From contig NZ_KQ954287.1 in the NCBI RefSeq assembly GCF_001519055.1, positions 186,001-250,000 of the forward strand: a DNA stretch of 64,000 nucleotides. The letters are read 5' to 3'. This document shows positions 41,784 to 51,193 of this stretch, one piece after another. Position 1 is the first letter of the stretch; the number at the start of each line of letters is the position of its first letter. Position numbers and translations under genes: made by a program. The stretch is from Novosphingobium sp. Fuku2-ISO-50 (GTDB lineage Bacteria; Pseudomonadota; Alphaproteobacteria; Sphingomonadales; Sphingomonadaceae). A model generated the notes under the pieces. It was not told where the DNA came from. It did not search any database and was given only the letters and a program-made list of their open reading frames with translations.

Positions 41784-43307
41784 ATGGCAGACATGGTAAC
41801 GATCCGCGAGGCGGACCTGATCGACAGCGTCGCCGACGCGTTGCAGTACATCAGCTATTTCCACCCGATGGATTACATCCGCGCGCTGGGCGAAGCCTAC
41901 AAGGCGGAACAAGGCCCCGCGGCCAAGGACGCGATCGCGCAGATCCTGACCAACAGCCGGATGTGCGCCGAAGGCCACCGCCCGATCTGCCAGGACACCG
42001 GCATCGTCAACGTCTTCATCAAGTGGGGCCAGGATTGCCGGCTCGACAGCGACCAGAGCCTGCAGGACGTGGTCGATGAAGGCGTGCGCCGCGCCTATCT
42101 CAATCCCGACAACAAGCTGCGCGCCTCGGTGCTGGCCGACCCGGCCTTCACCCGCCGCAACACCCGCGACAACACCCCTTGCGTGCTCCATGTCGAAATG
42201 GTCCGGGGCAACACGATCAGCGTCGATGTCGCGGCCAAGGGCGGCGGCAGCGAAAACAAGTCGAAGTTCAAGATGATGAACCCCAGCGATTCGATCGTCG
42301 ACTGGGTGCTGGAAATGCTGCCGCAGATGGGCGCGGGCTGGTGCCCGCCGGGCATGCTCGGCATCGGCATCGGCGGCACGGCGGAACATTGCGTGCTGCT
42401 GGCGAAAAAGGCGCTGATGGAGCCGATCGACATGGCCCAGCTCAAGGAGCGCGGCCCCCGGACCGACATCGAGCGCCTGCGCATCGAGATCTTTGACAAA
42501 GTCAACGCACTGGGCATCGGCGCGCAAGGTCTTGGCGGGCTGTCGACCATTCTCGATGTGAAGATCATGGACGCGCCCTGTCATGCCGCAGGCAAGCCGG
42601 TGGCGATGATCCCCAATTGCGCCGCGACACGCCACGCGCATTTCGTGCTCGACGGGTCGGGGCCTGCGTTCCTCGAAGCGCCAAAGCTCGACGAATGGCC
42701 CGATGTTCACTGGACCGCCGACGCCTCGGCCAAGCGAGTCAATCTCGACACGCTGACCGCCGCAGACGTGCAAAGCTGGAAGCAGGGCGATCGCCTGTTG
42801 CTCAACGGCAAGATGCTGACCGGGCGCGATGCCGCGCACAAGCGGATCAAGGACATGCTGGCCAAGGGCGAGCCGCTGCCGGTCGATTTCAAGGGCCGGG
42901 TGATCTATTACGTCGGCCCGGTCGATCCCGTGCGCGACGAAGTGGTCGGCCCCGCCGGTCCGACGACCGCAACGCGCATGGACAGCTTCATGGACATGAT
43001 GCTCGATCAGGGCCTGCTCGCCTGCGTCGGCAAGGCGGAGCGCGGCCCCGCCGCGACGCAGTCGATTGCCAATCACAAGTCGGCCTATCTGATGGCAGTG
43101 GGCGGCGCGGCCTATCTGGTCGCGCGCGCGATAAAGCAGTCGAAAGTGGTCGGGTTCGAGGATCTGGGCATGGAAGCGATCTATGAATTCACCGTCGAGG
43201 ACATGCCGGTAACGGTCGCGGTCGATTGCGAAGGCCAGAACGTGCACCAGCTTGCACCGCTGGTGTGGAAGAAGAAAATCGCCGAGGAACACTTGCTGCC
43301 GGGCTGA
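41784..43307 (+). CDS. fumA: Fumarate hydratase class I (iron-sulfur)
   Basis: This 507-residue oxygen-sensitive 4Fe-4S fumarase of the FumA/FumB type interconverts fumarate and malate in the TCA cycle. I chose ATG 41784 (MADMVTIREADL). Earlier ATGs at 41766 and 41712 lack support. The N-terminal domain has RMCAEGHRPICQDTGIVNVFIK, and later GGTAEHCVLLAKKALMEP. The C-terminal swivel domain includes LLNGKMLTGRDAAHKRIKDML and YYVGPVDPVRDEVVGPAGPTTATRMD. Cysteines for the cluster are present. A strong terminator follows. Confidence 0.95.
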   Translation: MADMVTIREADLIDSVADALQYISYFHPMDYIRALGEAYKAEQGPAAKDAIAQILTNSRMCAEGHRPICQDTGIVNVFIKWGQDCRLDSDQSLQDVVDEGVRRAYLNPDNKLRASVLADPAFTRRNTRDNTPCVLHVEMVRGNTISVDVAAKGGGSENKSKFKMMNPSDSIVDWVLEMLPQMGAGWCPPGMLGIGIGGTAEHCVLLAKKALMEPIDMAQLKERGPRTDIERLRIEIFDKVNALGIGAQGLGGLSTILDVKIMDAPCHAAGKPVAMIPNCAATRHAHFVLDGSGPAFLEAPKLDEWPDVHWTADASAKRVNLDTLTAADVQSWKQGDRLLLNGKMLTGRDAAHKRIKDMLAKGEPLPVDFKGRVIYYVGPVDPVRDEVVGPAGPTTATRMDSFMDMMLDQGLLACVGKAERGPAATQSIANHKSAYLMAVGGAAYLVARAIKQSKVVGFEDLGMEAIYEFTVEDMPVTVAVDCEGQNVHQLAPLVWKKKIAEEHLLPG

Positions 43308-43357
43308 TCGGCGCGATTTTCCGATCGACCAACGCACGAATCGACCAACGCATGACT

Positions 43358-43399
43358 GGCCCCGACCGTTGCACTGGCGCAGTCGGGGCCTTTCGTTTT
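43358..43399 (+). terminator. Terminator after the fumarase gene
   Basis: GGCCCCGAC (43358-43366) pairs with GTCGGGGCC (43382-43390), with a 15-base loop and TTTCGTTTT downstream. It separates the fumarase gene from the histidine kinase gene that starts 20 bases later. Confidence 0.85.
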
Positions 43400-43410
43400 A
43401 GCGTGTGTCG

Positions 43411-44700
43411 ATGGCCGACCGATCCCCCGAGCGATTAGATGACTTGCCCGACACGACGATCCCGCATGTGCCGACGCGGCAGGTGCTGGGATCCGCGATA
43501 GCCTTGTGGCTATGCTATTTCGTGCTCATCACCATGCGCGCGCTGGTGGTCGAACTGGGCGAATTCAGCGATCTGCTTTGGCGCCGTGCGCTGGTCACAC
43601 TGGCGGGAATCGTCGTCACCTTGCTCGCCTGGCCGCTGCTGCGGCGGTTTGACGGGCGTCCGACCGGGGTGCGACTCGCGGCGGCGCTGCTGATCATGTT
43701 GCCCGCCGCGCTGGCGCTCGCAGTGGTCAACCAACAGGCCTTTGCCCCGGTCGAGGCGCAGATGATCGCGCGCCTGACCGATCAGACCGCCCAGCCGAAG
43801 CCTCATCCCGGCGGGGGCGCATCCAATGTCCGCGTGCGCCACGATCTTTCGGGCAATCTGCTGATCGACATCGACGATCCGACCACGGGTGCCAGGTCCG
43901 GCACCAAGGCCGCCACCGACGCCCGCCCGATCACGCTGATTCAGAACCCGATCGAGCACGAAGGGTTATGGCGCCAATTGACCGATGTCGCGCTCGGGCG
44001 GTATTTCCTGCTGATCGCCTGGGCCGCGCTCTATCTCGCGCTCGGCAATGCGGAAATGGTGCGCGCCGCCGAACGCCGCGAAGGCGAATATCGTCGCGCC
44101 GCCAAGGCTGCCGAGCTGCGCTCGCTGCGCTATCAGGTCAATCCGCATTTCCTGTTCAACACGCTCAATTCGCTTTCGGCGCTGGTGATGAGCGGGCGTG
44201 GCCAGGCAGCGGAGCGGATGATCCAGACGATGTCGAGCTTTTATCGCCACAGCCTGGCCGCCGATCCCAGCGCCGATGTGTCGCTGGCCGACGAAATCGC
44301 CTTGCAGCGGCACTATCTCGACATCGAGGCGGTGCGCTTTCCCGAACGGCTCAAACCCGTGTTCGACGTGCCCGACACGCTCACCGCAGCGCCGGTGCCG
44401 GGGATGATCCTGCAACCGCTGGTGGAAAATTCGATCAAATACGCCGTGGCCGCCACGACCCGCGCCGTCACGGTCAGGATCGTCGCGCGCGCCGATGGCG
44501 ATCGCCTGGTCCTGACGATATCGGACGATGGCCCGGGCAAGACGGGCATGGAATCCGGCACCGGCATTGGCCTGGCCAATGTGCGCAGCCGGCTGGCCGT
44601 GCGGTTTGGGTCTGACGCACATATCGCCAGCGGCCCGCTGCCCGACGGCGGCTATGCCACGACGCTGACCCTGCCCCTTTCGCGCCGGACCCTGTCATGA
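43411..44700 (+). CDS. LytS-type sensor histidine kinase
   Basis: The protein has 429 residues from ATG 43411 (a GTG two codons before is possible). Four hydrophobic helices lie in the N-terminal half (about 20-215), with a periplasmic or cytoplasmic loop rich in Pro/Gly around 125-165. The HisKA_5-type motif QVNPHFLFNTLNSLSAL has the phosphoacceptor His246. The ATPase domain follows with LVENSIKYAV and SDDGPGKTGMESGTGIGLANVRSRL. Such kinases pair with LytTR regulators, and the next gene, overlapping by four bases, is one. The signal is unknown. Confidence 0.92.
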   Translation: MADRSPERLDDLPDTTIPHVPTRQVLGSAIALWLCYFVLITMRALVVELGEFSDLLWRRALVTLAGIVVTLLAWPLLRRFDGRPTGVRLAAALLIMLPAALALAVVNQQAFAPVEAQMIARLTDQTAQPKPHPGGGASNVRVRHDLSGNLLIDIDDPTTGARSGTKAATDARPITLIQNPIEHEGLWRQLTDVALGRYFLLIAWAALYLALGNAEMVRAAERREGEYRRAAKAAELRSLRYQVNPHFLFNTLNSLSALVMSGRGQAAERMIQTMSSFYRHSLAADPSADVSLADEIALQRHYLDIEAVRFPERLKPVFDVPDTLTAAPVPGMILQPLVENSIKYAVAATTRAVTVRIVARADGDRLVLTISDDGPGKTGMESGTGIGLANVRSRLAVRFGSDAHIASGPLPDGGYATTLTLPLSRRTLS

Positions 44701-45473
44701 CCGAAACCACGCCCTTGCGCACCCAGCCCCCCTTGCGCACACTGATCGTCGATGACGAACCGCTGGCGATCGAGCGGCTGCAGATCCTCGCGGCGCGAAT
44801 CCCCACGCTCCATGTCGTCGGCACCGCCAGCGACGGGGCGCAGGCGCTGCGGCTGGCCGAAGCTCTGGCGCCCGACCTCCTGCTGCTCGACATGACCATG
44901 CCCGAAGTCGACGGGCTGACCGTGGCGCGACAACTTGTGGCGAAAACCACGCGCCCCGCAGTGATCTTCATTACCGCGCACGATCAGTTCGCGGTCGAGG
45001 CCTTCGACTGCGACGCGGTCGACTATGTGCTCAAGCCCGTCGCCGAAGACCGCCTCGCCCGCGCGATCGAGCGGGCCCTGGCGCGTCGCCTGGCCGAACC
45101 GCGCGAAGCGGGCCCGGCGGGCACTCCGATCGACAGGGGCGAATGGCTCGAAGAATTCTGGGTGCCGCACAAAAGCGAGCTGATCCGGCTGGCGGCGGGC
45201 GACATCGAACGGATCGACGCCGAGCGCGATTATGTCCGGCTTCACGTCGGCGCGCGCTCGTATCTCTTGCTGCACACCATTCAGAGGCTTGAAGACCGGC
45301 TCGATCCGGCGCGCTTCATTCGCCTGCACCGCTCGACCATCGTGCGCCGCGACCGCATCGCCGGCCTACGTCACGATGGTCTGGGCGTGTGGTCTGCGGA
45401 ACTCGCCGACGGCACGGCGCTGCGCATCGGGCGGACCTATCTGCCCCGTGCCAAGGCGATGGCGGGGCGCTAA
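44697..45473 (+). CDS. LytTR-family response regulator
   Basis: The protein has 258 residues from ATG 44697 (ATGA overlap with the kinase). The receiver domain (about 12-125) has LIVDDEPLAIERL, the phosphorylated Asp65 in LLLLDMTMPEVDG, FITAHDQFA and the lysine in DYVLKPV. The LytTR DNA-binding domain follows (about 150-255: AGDIERIDAERDYVRLHVGARSYLL, FIRLHRSTIVRRDRIAGL). The pair probably controls nearby genes. The convergent TonB-dependent receptor 15 bases away is one candidate, which I cannot prove. Confidence 0.93.
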   Translation: MTETTPLRTQPPLRTLIVDDEPLAIERLQILAARIPTLHVVGTASDGAQALRLAEALAPDLLLLDMTMPEVDGLTVARQLVAKTTRPAVIFITAHDQFAVEAFDCDAVDYVLKPVAEDRLARAIERALARRLAEPREAGPAGTPIDRGEWLEEFWVPHKSELIRLAAGDIERIDAERDYVRLHVGARSYLLLHTIQRLEDRLDPARFIRLHRSTIVRRDRIAGLRHDGLGVWSAELADGTALRIGRTYLPRAKAMAGR

Positions 45474-45488
45474 CGCCCCGCCAGGTCC

Positions 45489-48062
45489 TCAGAACTTCAC
45501 GCCGAGACGGGCATACCATTCCGCCGGGCGGTTATACGTGCCGCTGATCACGCCGGCGGCCGAATTCGACTGTCCGGTGATGATGTAGCGTTCGTTGGTC
45601 AGATTGGTGCCGCCGACGGTCAGATCCCAGTTGCCGTCGGGCGCCTTGTAGGTGGCGCTGGCGTTGACGATATTGGTGGCCTTGCGGTCCATCAGATACG
45701 TGCCCAGCGAGTCATTGCGCATGGTCGAGGTATAGGTCCAGTCGGCCAGGAGCACGATCTTGCCCTTGGGCAGATCGATTTCATAGCGCGGCGAGAGATT
45801 GATCTTCCAGTGCGGCGCCTTGGGCAGCGGATCGCCCGCCGCGACCCCGGCGGAGTTGCTATCGGGCTTGAGATAGGCCGAATTGCCGGCGCAGAAGCTC
45901 TGGAAGACATTATCCTGGCCGCACACATAGGTATAATGCGCGTCGAGATAGGACAGCGACGACGTCAGCGAGAAGCCATAGCCGGGCGCAACCGTGGCTT
46001 CCACCTCGACCCCGCGATTGATCGCCTTGCCAAGGTTGAACACCGTCGGCGAGGCGCCGATCTGTTCGTTGAGCTGAATCCCGGTGTAATCGGTGTCGAA
46101 CACCGCCGCGTTCAATTGCAGCTTGTGATCGAGCAGGGTGGATTTGACGCCCAGTTCGAACGTCTGCGCCTTTTCCGGACCGAATTCAGGCGCGGCAAGC
46201 AGAGGGCTCGACAGACGCGTGGTCCAGCCGCCCGATTTATACCCGCGCGACCAGCTGAAATAGAGCATCAGCCCCTGGCTCGGATAGAGCTGGATACCGG
46301 CCTTCGGGCTGAAATTGTTGAACTGCTGGTTGGTCGGCGATGCCGGGTAATAATCGAGGTATTGCGCCAGCGCGCCCAGGTTGGAGCCATAAGTCGACGA
46401 CGCGGCAAAGTTGTTGTTGTACGGAAAGCCGAGGATTGCTGCACTGGCGGCATTGACCGGCATCTGCGCGCCTTTGTAGGCTAGGCCGTTATCATCCGCC
46501 TGAGCCCCGTAATAATCCTTGTTTTCATGGGTATAGCGCGCGCCCAAGGTCACCCCGACAAGATCGCTGAAGCGATAGTCGAGCTGGCTGTAGGCAGCGA
46601 GGGCCATCGTGTTGATGCGGCCCGGCCCGTCGACCTGCAACAGCCCGTCGTCGAACGTGACATAGTCGTGCAGATTGCCCGCTTCGTTGAAGACATAGGC
46701 CCCGACAACGTATTTCAGCTTGTCGTTGACAGCCTTGCCCGACAGCTGGAATTCCTGGCTCCACTGGTGCTGGTCAACGGTAAAGCTGAGCAGCAGCATG
46801 TTGAGCGGTGAGCCGTCCTGATTCATCCCGGCGTTGAGATCGACCTTGCGGAACGCGGTGATCGATTTGAGCACCGCATTGCCGATCGGCTGTTCGAGCG
46901 TCAGCCCGACACCAAGCTGTTGGACTTTCGAATAGTTGTTGCCGGTGGCATAGGTCGTATCGATGTTCTTGGTGATGAACTGATTGCCGTAGGTCAGATA
47001 ACCGTTGGCCCCCTGTCCGGCGAGGCCCGGCAAAGTGCCATAACCGCCGACGCCCGTGCGCGGCCCGCAAATCCCGCCGACCCCGATACCCGACAGCACA
47101 CTTGCCGGCGTTGAAACGCAGAGGTTGTACAGCCCCTCGATGCTTCCGCCGGTCCCCAGCAGCGTGTTGGCGGTCGATTCCTGATTGACGTGGGTATAAT
47201 CGAACGCCAGCCGCGCGATGAAGCCGTTGGGGCCGGTGTATTTCAGCTTGATCCGGGCGTTCCAGTTGTTGTCGCCGCCTTGCCGGTCGCCGCCGCTGCC
47301 ATAGCCGGCTGCCGCAAACGAGGTATAGGCATCGGTGACATACTGCCCCGGGTAGGAAAGGCGATACTGATAGCCTTCACGGTTCATCACGCCGACCGAC
47401 ACCGTCGAGGTCAGGTTTTCGGTCAGCGGAATGTCCGCCGTGGCGCGTGCCTGAATCCGGTTGTAGCTGCCGGTGGTGAAATCGCCGATAAAGCGGAACT
47501 GGTTGCCCGGATCATGGGTGACGACGCTGATCGCGCCGCCGATGGTGTTGCGGCCGAACAACGTGCCTTGCGGCCCCTTGAGCACTTCGATGCGATCGAC
47601 GTCGAGCAAGTCCTGATTCGCGCCGACCGAACGGCCCAGATAGACACCATCGACATAGACGCCGACAGCCGAATCGATGTTGAAGGCAAAGTCGGCCGCG
47701 CCGACGCCGCGGATCGAGGCGCCCAAAACCGCCGAAGACCCCGAAAACGGCGTGGACGCGTCAAGCGTGACGTTGGGCGACAGGCTCGACAATTGCGACA
47801 CGTCGCCGACCGCCCGCTCTTTCAGGGCATTGGCGGTAAAGGCGGAAATCGCAATCGGCACGGTCTGGACGTTTTCCGACCGCTTTTGCGCGGTCACCAC
47901 GATTTCCTCGATGCCGCCGGTCCTGGTGTCGGACGCCTTCGCGCTCGCCGCTTGTTGCGCACAAGCCGGCGAAGCGAGCGCAACAGCCGCGACAAGTGTG
48001 ATCGCGCCGCCACACAGCAGCCGGGTGCGCCCCGAAATGGGCGAACGGGTATACTTGGTCAT
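45489..48062 (-). CDS. TonB-dependent outer membrane receptor
   Basis: The 857-residue protein has a signal peptide (about 1-35, ending ACAQQAAS), a TonB box region (IEEIVVTAQKRSENVQTVPIA) and a plug domain (about 55-170, with QTVPIAISAFTANALKERAV and IEVLKGPQGTLFGRNTIGGAIS). The 22-strand barrel ends in aromatic WYARLGVKF, a proper C-terminal outer membrane signature. It carries no N-terminal signalling extension, so it is a transporter and not a sigma-factor transducer. Substrate is unknown. In sphingomonads such receptors often take up plant-derived or aromatic compounds. Confidence 0.92.
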   Translation of the reverse strand: MTKYTRSPISGRTRLLCGGAITLVAAVALASPACAQQAASAKASDTRTGGIEEIVVTAQKRSENVQTVPIAISAFTANALKERAVGDVSQLSSLSPNVTLDASTPFSGSSAVLGASIRGVGAADFAFNIDSAVGVYVDGVYLGRSVGANQDLLDVDRIEVLKGPQGTLFGRNTIGGAISVVTHDPGNQFRFIGDFTTGSYNRIQARATADIPLTENLTSTVSVGVMNREGYQYRLSYPGQYVTDAYTSFAAAGYGSGGDRQGGDNNWNARIKLKYTGPNGFIARLAFDYTHVNQESTANTLLGTGGSIEGLYNLCVSTPASVLSGIGVGGICGPRTGVGGYGTLPGLAGQGANGYLTYGNQFITKNIDTTYATGNNYSKVQQLGVGLTLEQPIGNAVLKSITAFRKVDLNAGMNQDGSPLNMLLLSFTVDQHQWSQEFQLSGKAVNDKLKYVVGAYVFNEAGNLHDYVTFDDGLLQVDGPGRINTMALAAYSQLDYRFSDLVGVTLGARYTHENKDYYGAQADDNGLAYKGAQMPVNAASAAILGFPYNNNFAASSTYGSNLGALAQYLDYYPASPTNQQFNNFSPKAGIQLYPSQGLMLYFSWSRGYKSGGWTTRLSSPLLAAPEFGPEKAQTFELGVKSTLLDHKLQLNAAVFDTDYTGIQLNEQIGASPTVFNLGKAINRGVEVEATVAPGYGFSLTSSLSYLDAHYTYVCGQDNVFQSFCAGNSAYLKPDSNSAGVAAGDPLPKAPHWKINLSPRYEIDLPKGKIVLLADWTYTSTMRNDSLGTYLMDRKATNIVNASATYKAPDGNWDLTVGGTNLTNERYIITGQSNSAAGVISGTYNRPAEWYARLGVKF

Positions 48063-48158
48063 GCCTTTCTCCTCTCCTGTCCCGCAGGAGGGGAAAATCG
48101 AGTCGATGAACCAGGCGACCGCCGCTACCGCACTCTGAAAACATAATATTCCCAGATG

Positions 48159-48281
48159 GTTGAAGCTTTGTTCGGACCTGATCCGGGCAAAGGCCCGGCT
48201 TCAACGACGCGATGCGTTTTCCCTCTCCTGACCGGCTGGGGCTGTGATCCGCCCCAGTCCGAATTAGTATGTGCAACATAC
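48159..48281. other. Structured region upstream of the TonB receptor
   Basis: The 330 bases between the receptor start and the superoxide dismutase gene hold no ORF I trust, but three inverted repeats. GTTGAAGC (48159-48166) and GCTTCAAC (48198-48205) enclose CCGGGC-AAAG-GCCCGG (48183-48198). CTGGGGC (48236-48242) pairs with GCCCCAG (48251-48257). GTATGT-GCA-ACATAC is at 48267-48281. The last looks like a protein-binding site, the others could form leader structure on the receptor mRNA. Confidence 0.5.
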
Positions 48282-48394
48282 ATCATTTCAGGAGGCTGCC
48301 AAGAGGTATCGCGGACCCCATCGGGCAGAAATGTTTTGGCCAATCACAATCGCGTGCGTGGGGCGTACGCGCAGAAAGGCACAAACGCTCGCAA

Positions 48395-49108
48395 TCAGGC
48401 GGCGAAGCGCTGCGAGGCGCCCGCCCAATCGAGCAGCGGCACGATCGCGCCGACATAATCGGCACGCCGGTTCTGTTCGTCGAGGTAATAGGCGTGTTCC
48501 CACACGTCGATCACCAGCAGCGGGGTCATTCCCTGAGCCAGCGGCGTGTCGGCATTCGATGTCGCCACGACCTTGAGCTTGCCCGCGTCAGCGGCGAGCC
48601 AGGCCCAACCGCTGCCGAACTGGCCGATCGCCGCCTTGGTCAGGTCTGCCTCCAGCGCCGCGCGCGTGCCGAAATCGCGCGCGATCGCCGCCGTCAACGC
48701 AGCGGAGGGCGCCGATCCATGCGGCGTCAGGCTTTGCCAATAGAGGTTGTGATTCAGCGCCTGCGCCGCATTGTTGAAAATGGCGTGGCTGTCGGCCTTG
48801 CCCGCCGTCGCCAGAATGATGTCTTCGAGCGAGGCCTGCGCCAGCGCAGTTCCGGCAACCAGCTTGGCAAGATTGGCGAAATAGCCCTTGTGATGCTTGT
48901 TGTAATGGAAATCGACCGTCCGCGCGGAAATCGCCGGGGCAAGCGCATCGGGCGCATAAGGCAAGGGCGGCTGCACCTGGGGCGAGGCCCCATGCGGCGA
49001 CGCCCCGTGCGGCGCTGCGGCCCGTGCCGGAACAGCCCCGGCAGACAGCGCCACCCCGCCGACAGCGACGGCAGCACGCAGGATCTCGCGACGGTTGGTG
49101 GTTTCCAT
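48395..49108 (-). CDS. Superoxide dismutase (Fe/Mn family) with Tat signal
   Basis: The protein has 237 residues from ATG 49108. The N-terminus METTNRREILRAAVAVGGVALS is a twin-arginine-like signal. The linker PHGASPHGASPQVQ repeats PHGAS. The enzyme domain has the metal-binding His in DFHYNKHHKGYFANL, the second His in ALNHNLYWQSL, and the Asp and His of VIDVWEHAYYLDEQNRR. The SOD domain itself is normal, but export is unusual, since most bacterial Fe/Mn dismutases are cytoplasmic. It likely defends the periplasm against superoxide. Confidence 0.92.
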   Translation of the reverse strand: METTNRREILRAAVAVGGVALSAGAVPARAAAPHGASPHGASPQVQPPLPYAPDALAPAISARTVDFHYNKHHKGYFANLAKLVAGTALAQASLEDIILATAGKADSHAIFNNAAQALNHNLYWQSLTPHGSAPSAALTAAIARDFGTRAALEADLTKAAIGQFGSGWAWLAADAGKLKVVATSNADTPLAQGMTPLLVIDVWEHAYYLDEQNRRADYVGAIVPLLDWAGASQRFAA

Positions 49109-49205
49109 GGTCCGATGTCTCCGACCGGGCTGCTCGCCGGGAACAATACCCGCAAGGCGCCCGTTGGATGAATTATGCCACGTCCTGCACCCTGCGCAAA
49201 GACAA

Positions 49206-51113
49206 TCAGCCCAGTTCGGCCACCGCGCGCGCCGCCATGTCGATCGCCAGTTCGGTCGAATCGGTCCCGCCCGAATCAGTGTTGGCAATCGCGATCGCCC
49301 CAAACGGTTGCCGCGCGGCCAGGTGCGGCGGCGGTGCCCCGGTTTTCAGGAAATCGTCATAAAGCGCCGAATACCAATACGAATAGCCATGGCCCCAGCG
49401 ATTGACCGTCAGCCCCGCGATGTCACGCGCCGGATCGAAGCCATGGGGGCCAAGCGCGCGCGCCAGTTGGCTGCGGGTTTCGCGCTCGAACGTTTCGAAA
49501 GGGGTCGCGTAGAGTTCGGCGCGGCCAAGGCGGAACTGGTCCTTGATCGGCAGCCCCGGCGTTTCATAGCCGCGCAACATGGTCATCACGGTCGGATCGT
49601 CGGGCGTCGCCGAATGCGCATAGCCGCCGATCGACACCGGCTGTTCGAGAATGAGCGAGGCGAAATAGCTGCCCGGTGCATTCATGAAACACGTCCCCGC
49701 CCGGTGAAACGCGCGCCAGTTGTTCAGCCAGACATTGACCCACAAGTTGGGCGTCTTGACGTTATAGGCCAGCGCCTCGCGCTGCGGCGCGGGCAGATCG
49801 GGGCAGATATAGGGGATCACATAGTTCCAGCAGGCGAGCACGCATTGCTTTGCGCGCGTCTTGCGCAAAAGCCCGTCGACCCCGCCGAGCGTATAGCTGA
49901 CTTCCACCCCGCCGGGCCCGTTGGCGACATGAAAGGCCGTGGCGTTGAGCCGGATGCGCGTCGCATTGGCAGGATCGTCGAGCCGCGCATAATCGACGCG
50001 TTCGAGCATGACCGCCGCCGCATCGCGCCCCTTGAGCGCGCCGGGAATCAGCCGCCCGACCAGCAGCCGCGCAACGGTCGCGTTGCCTTCGGGGAAGTGA
50101 TAGCTCGTGCCCGATTCGTCGGTATCATACGCTGCGGGCAGGCCGAGCCCGGCAAAACCCGGCAAGCCGAACCGCTGATGCGCCGACAGCGCAGTGGTCG
50201 ATGACAGGCCCCGCCCGCTGCCGAATGTGCGATCGCGCAGATAGGTCGCCACCATCGGGTCGCAACCGACCGGCCCGGTCAGATAATCGGCATAGCTCAT
50301 CGTATCGAGCCGGCGGACTTTCTCTTCGACGCTGATCCCCGGCAGATAATCGGTCGCGGCGTGATAGAGCCGATGGAGATCGGCGCGCGCGCGTTCCGAC
50401 AGCGGCGCCTCGGCCATGAAACGCGCCCAGCGGCTTTGCGCATCGGGGGGCACATTGGGCGCATAGAGAAAGCCGAAATCGGTCCAGGGCGCGGGATCGG
50501 GCAGCAGGACATCGCGGCCAAACGTCTCGCGATCGAAGAATACCCCCTGCCCCATGCCCAGCCGGTGATAGAATCCGGGATCGACCGTATCACGCGCCAG
50601 CGCCGCGATGTCGATGCCCAGCGTGCGATAGAGATCGACATGCGCGCCGCTATCGTGATCGTCGGCAAAAATGTTGAAGCTGCCCGCATTCGACAGGCGC
50701 ATCCCGGCGCCTTCGCCAAATTCGTTGCGCTTGGCATGGCCGCCGAAATCGTCGTGGTTGTCGATCACCAGCACACGCGCCTTGCCGCCATGGCGCTGCT
50801 GATAGAACCACGCGGCGGCAAGCCCGCTGATCCCGCCGCCGACCACGATCAGGTCGTAACTGTCGGCGGTTTCGCTCGCCAGGCCCTTGGGCGCAAAGAC
50901 ATGATCGCGCAGCGCATGGCCGGTCGAATACGCGGTCGGATACCCGCTGCCGCGCATGCCGGTCAGCGCGGGGGGATAAGGCCCCGGATCGCCCGCCGCG
51001 CGCGCCAGACCGCCCGGCGCCAGGATCGCCGCGCCCGACATCAGCGCGCCATTGAGGAAATCGCGGCGCTGGATCGGTCGGCCCATGCCAAGGGAGGCGT
51101 CGCTGAATGTCAT
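49206..51113 (-). CDS. Tat-exported FAD-dependent oxidoreductase, spermidine dehydrogenase-like
   Basis: The protein has 635 residues from ATG 51113 (ATG 51086 is also possible). The Tat motif RRDFLNGALMSGAAIL is near residue 16. The Rossmann motif DLIVVGGGISGLAAAWF is followed by the charged DNHDDFGGHAKRNEFG, which I recall as typical of the SpdH (spermidine dehydrogenase) group. The C-terminal FAD/NAD(P)-binding half ends TDSTELAIDMAARAVAELG. A polyamine or other amine substrate is suggested by family, not shown. It is upstream of the superoxide dismutase on the same strand, 97 bases away. Confidence 0.75.
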   Translation of the reverse strand: MTFSDASLGMGRPIQRRDFLNGALMSGAAILAPGGLARAAGDPGPYPPALTGMRGSGYPTAYSTGHALRDHVFAPKGLASETADSYDLIVVGGGISGLAAAWFYQQRHGGKARVLVIDNHDDFGGHAKRNEFGEGAGMRLSNAGSFNIFADDHDSGAHVDLYRTLGIDIAALARDTVDPGFYHRLGMGQGVFFDRETFGRDVLLPDPAPWTDFGFLYAPNVPPDAQSRWARFMAEAPLSERARADLHRLYHAATDYLPGISVEEKVRRLDTMSYADYLTGPVGCDPMVATYLRDRTFGSGRGLSSTTALSAHQRFGLPGFAGLGLPAAYDTDESGTSYHFPEGNATVARLLVGRLIPGALKGRDAAAVMLERVDYARLDDPANATRIRLNATAFHVANGPGGVEVSYTLGGVDGLLRKTRAKQCVLACWNYVIPYICPDLPAPQREALAYNVKTPNLWVNVWLNNWRAFHRAGTCFMNAPGSYFASLILEQPVSIGGYAHSATPDDPTVMTMLRGYETPGLPIKDQFRLGRAELYATPFETFERETRSQLARALGPHGFDPARDIAGLTVNRWGHGYSYWYSALYDDFLKTGAPPPHLAARQPFGAIAIANTDSGGTDSTELAIDMAARAVAELG

Positions 51114-51193
51114 CGGGCCTGCGTCCTCAATCCGTTGCGGTCGAGGGGGCTTAACCTCTCCCCGGCGCAATGCATCCGCTTTGTTGCAGCACG

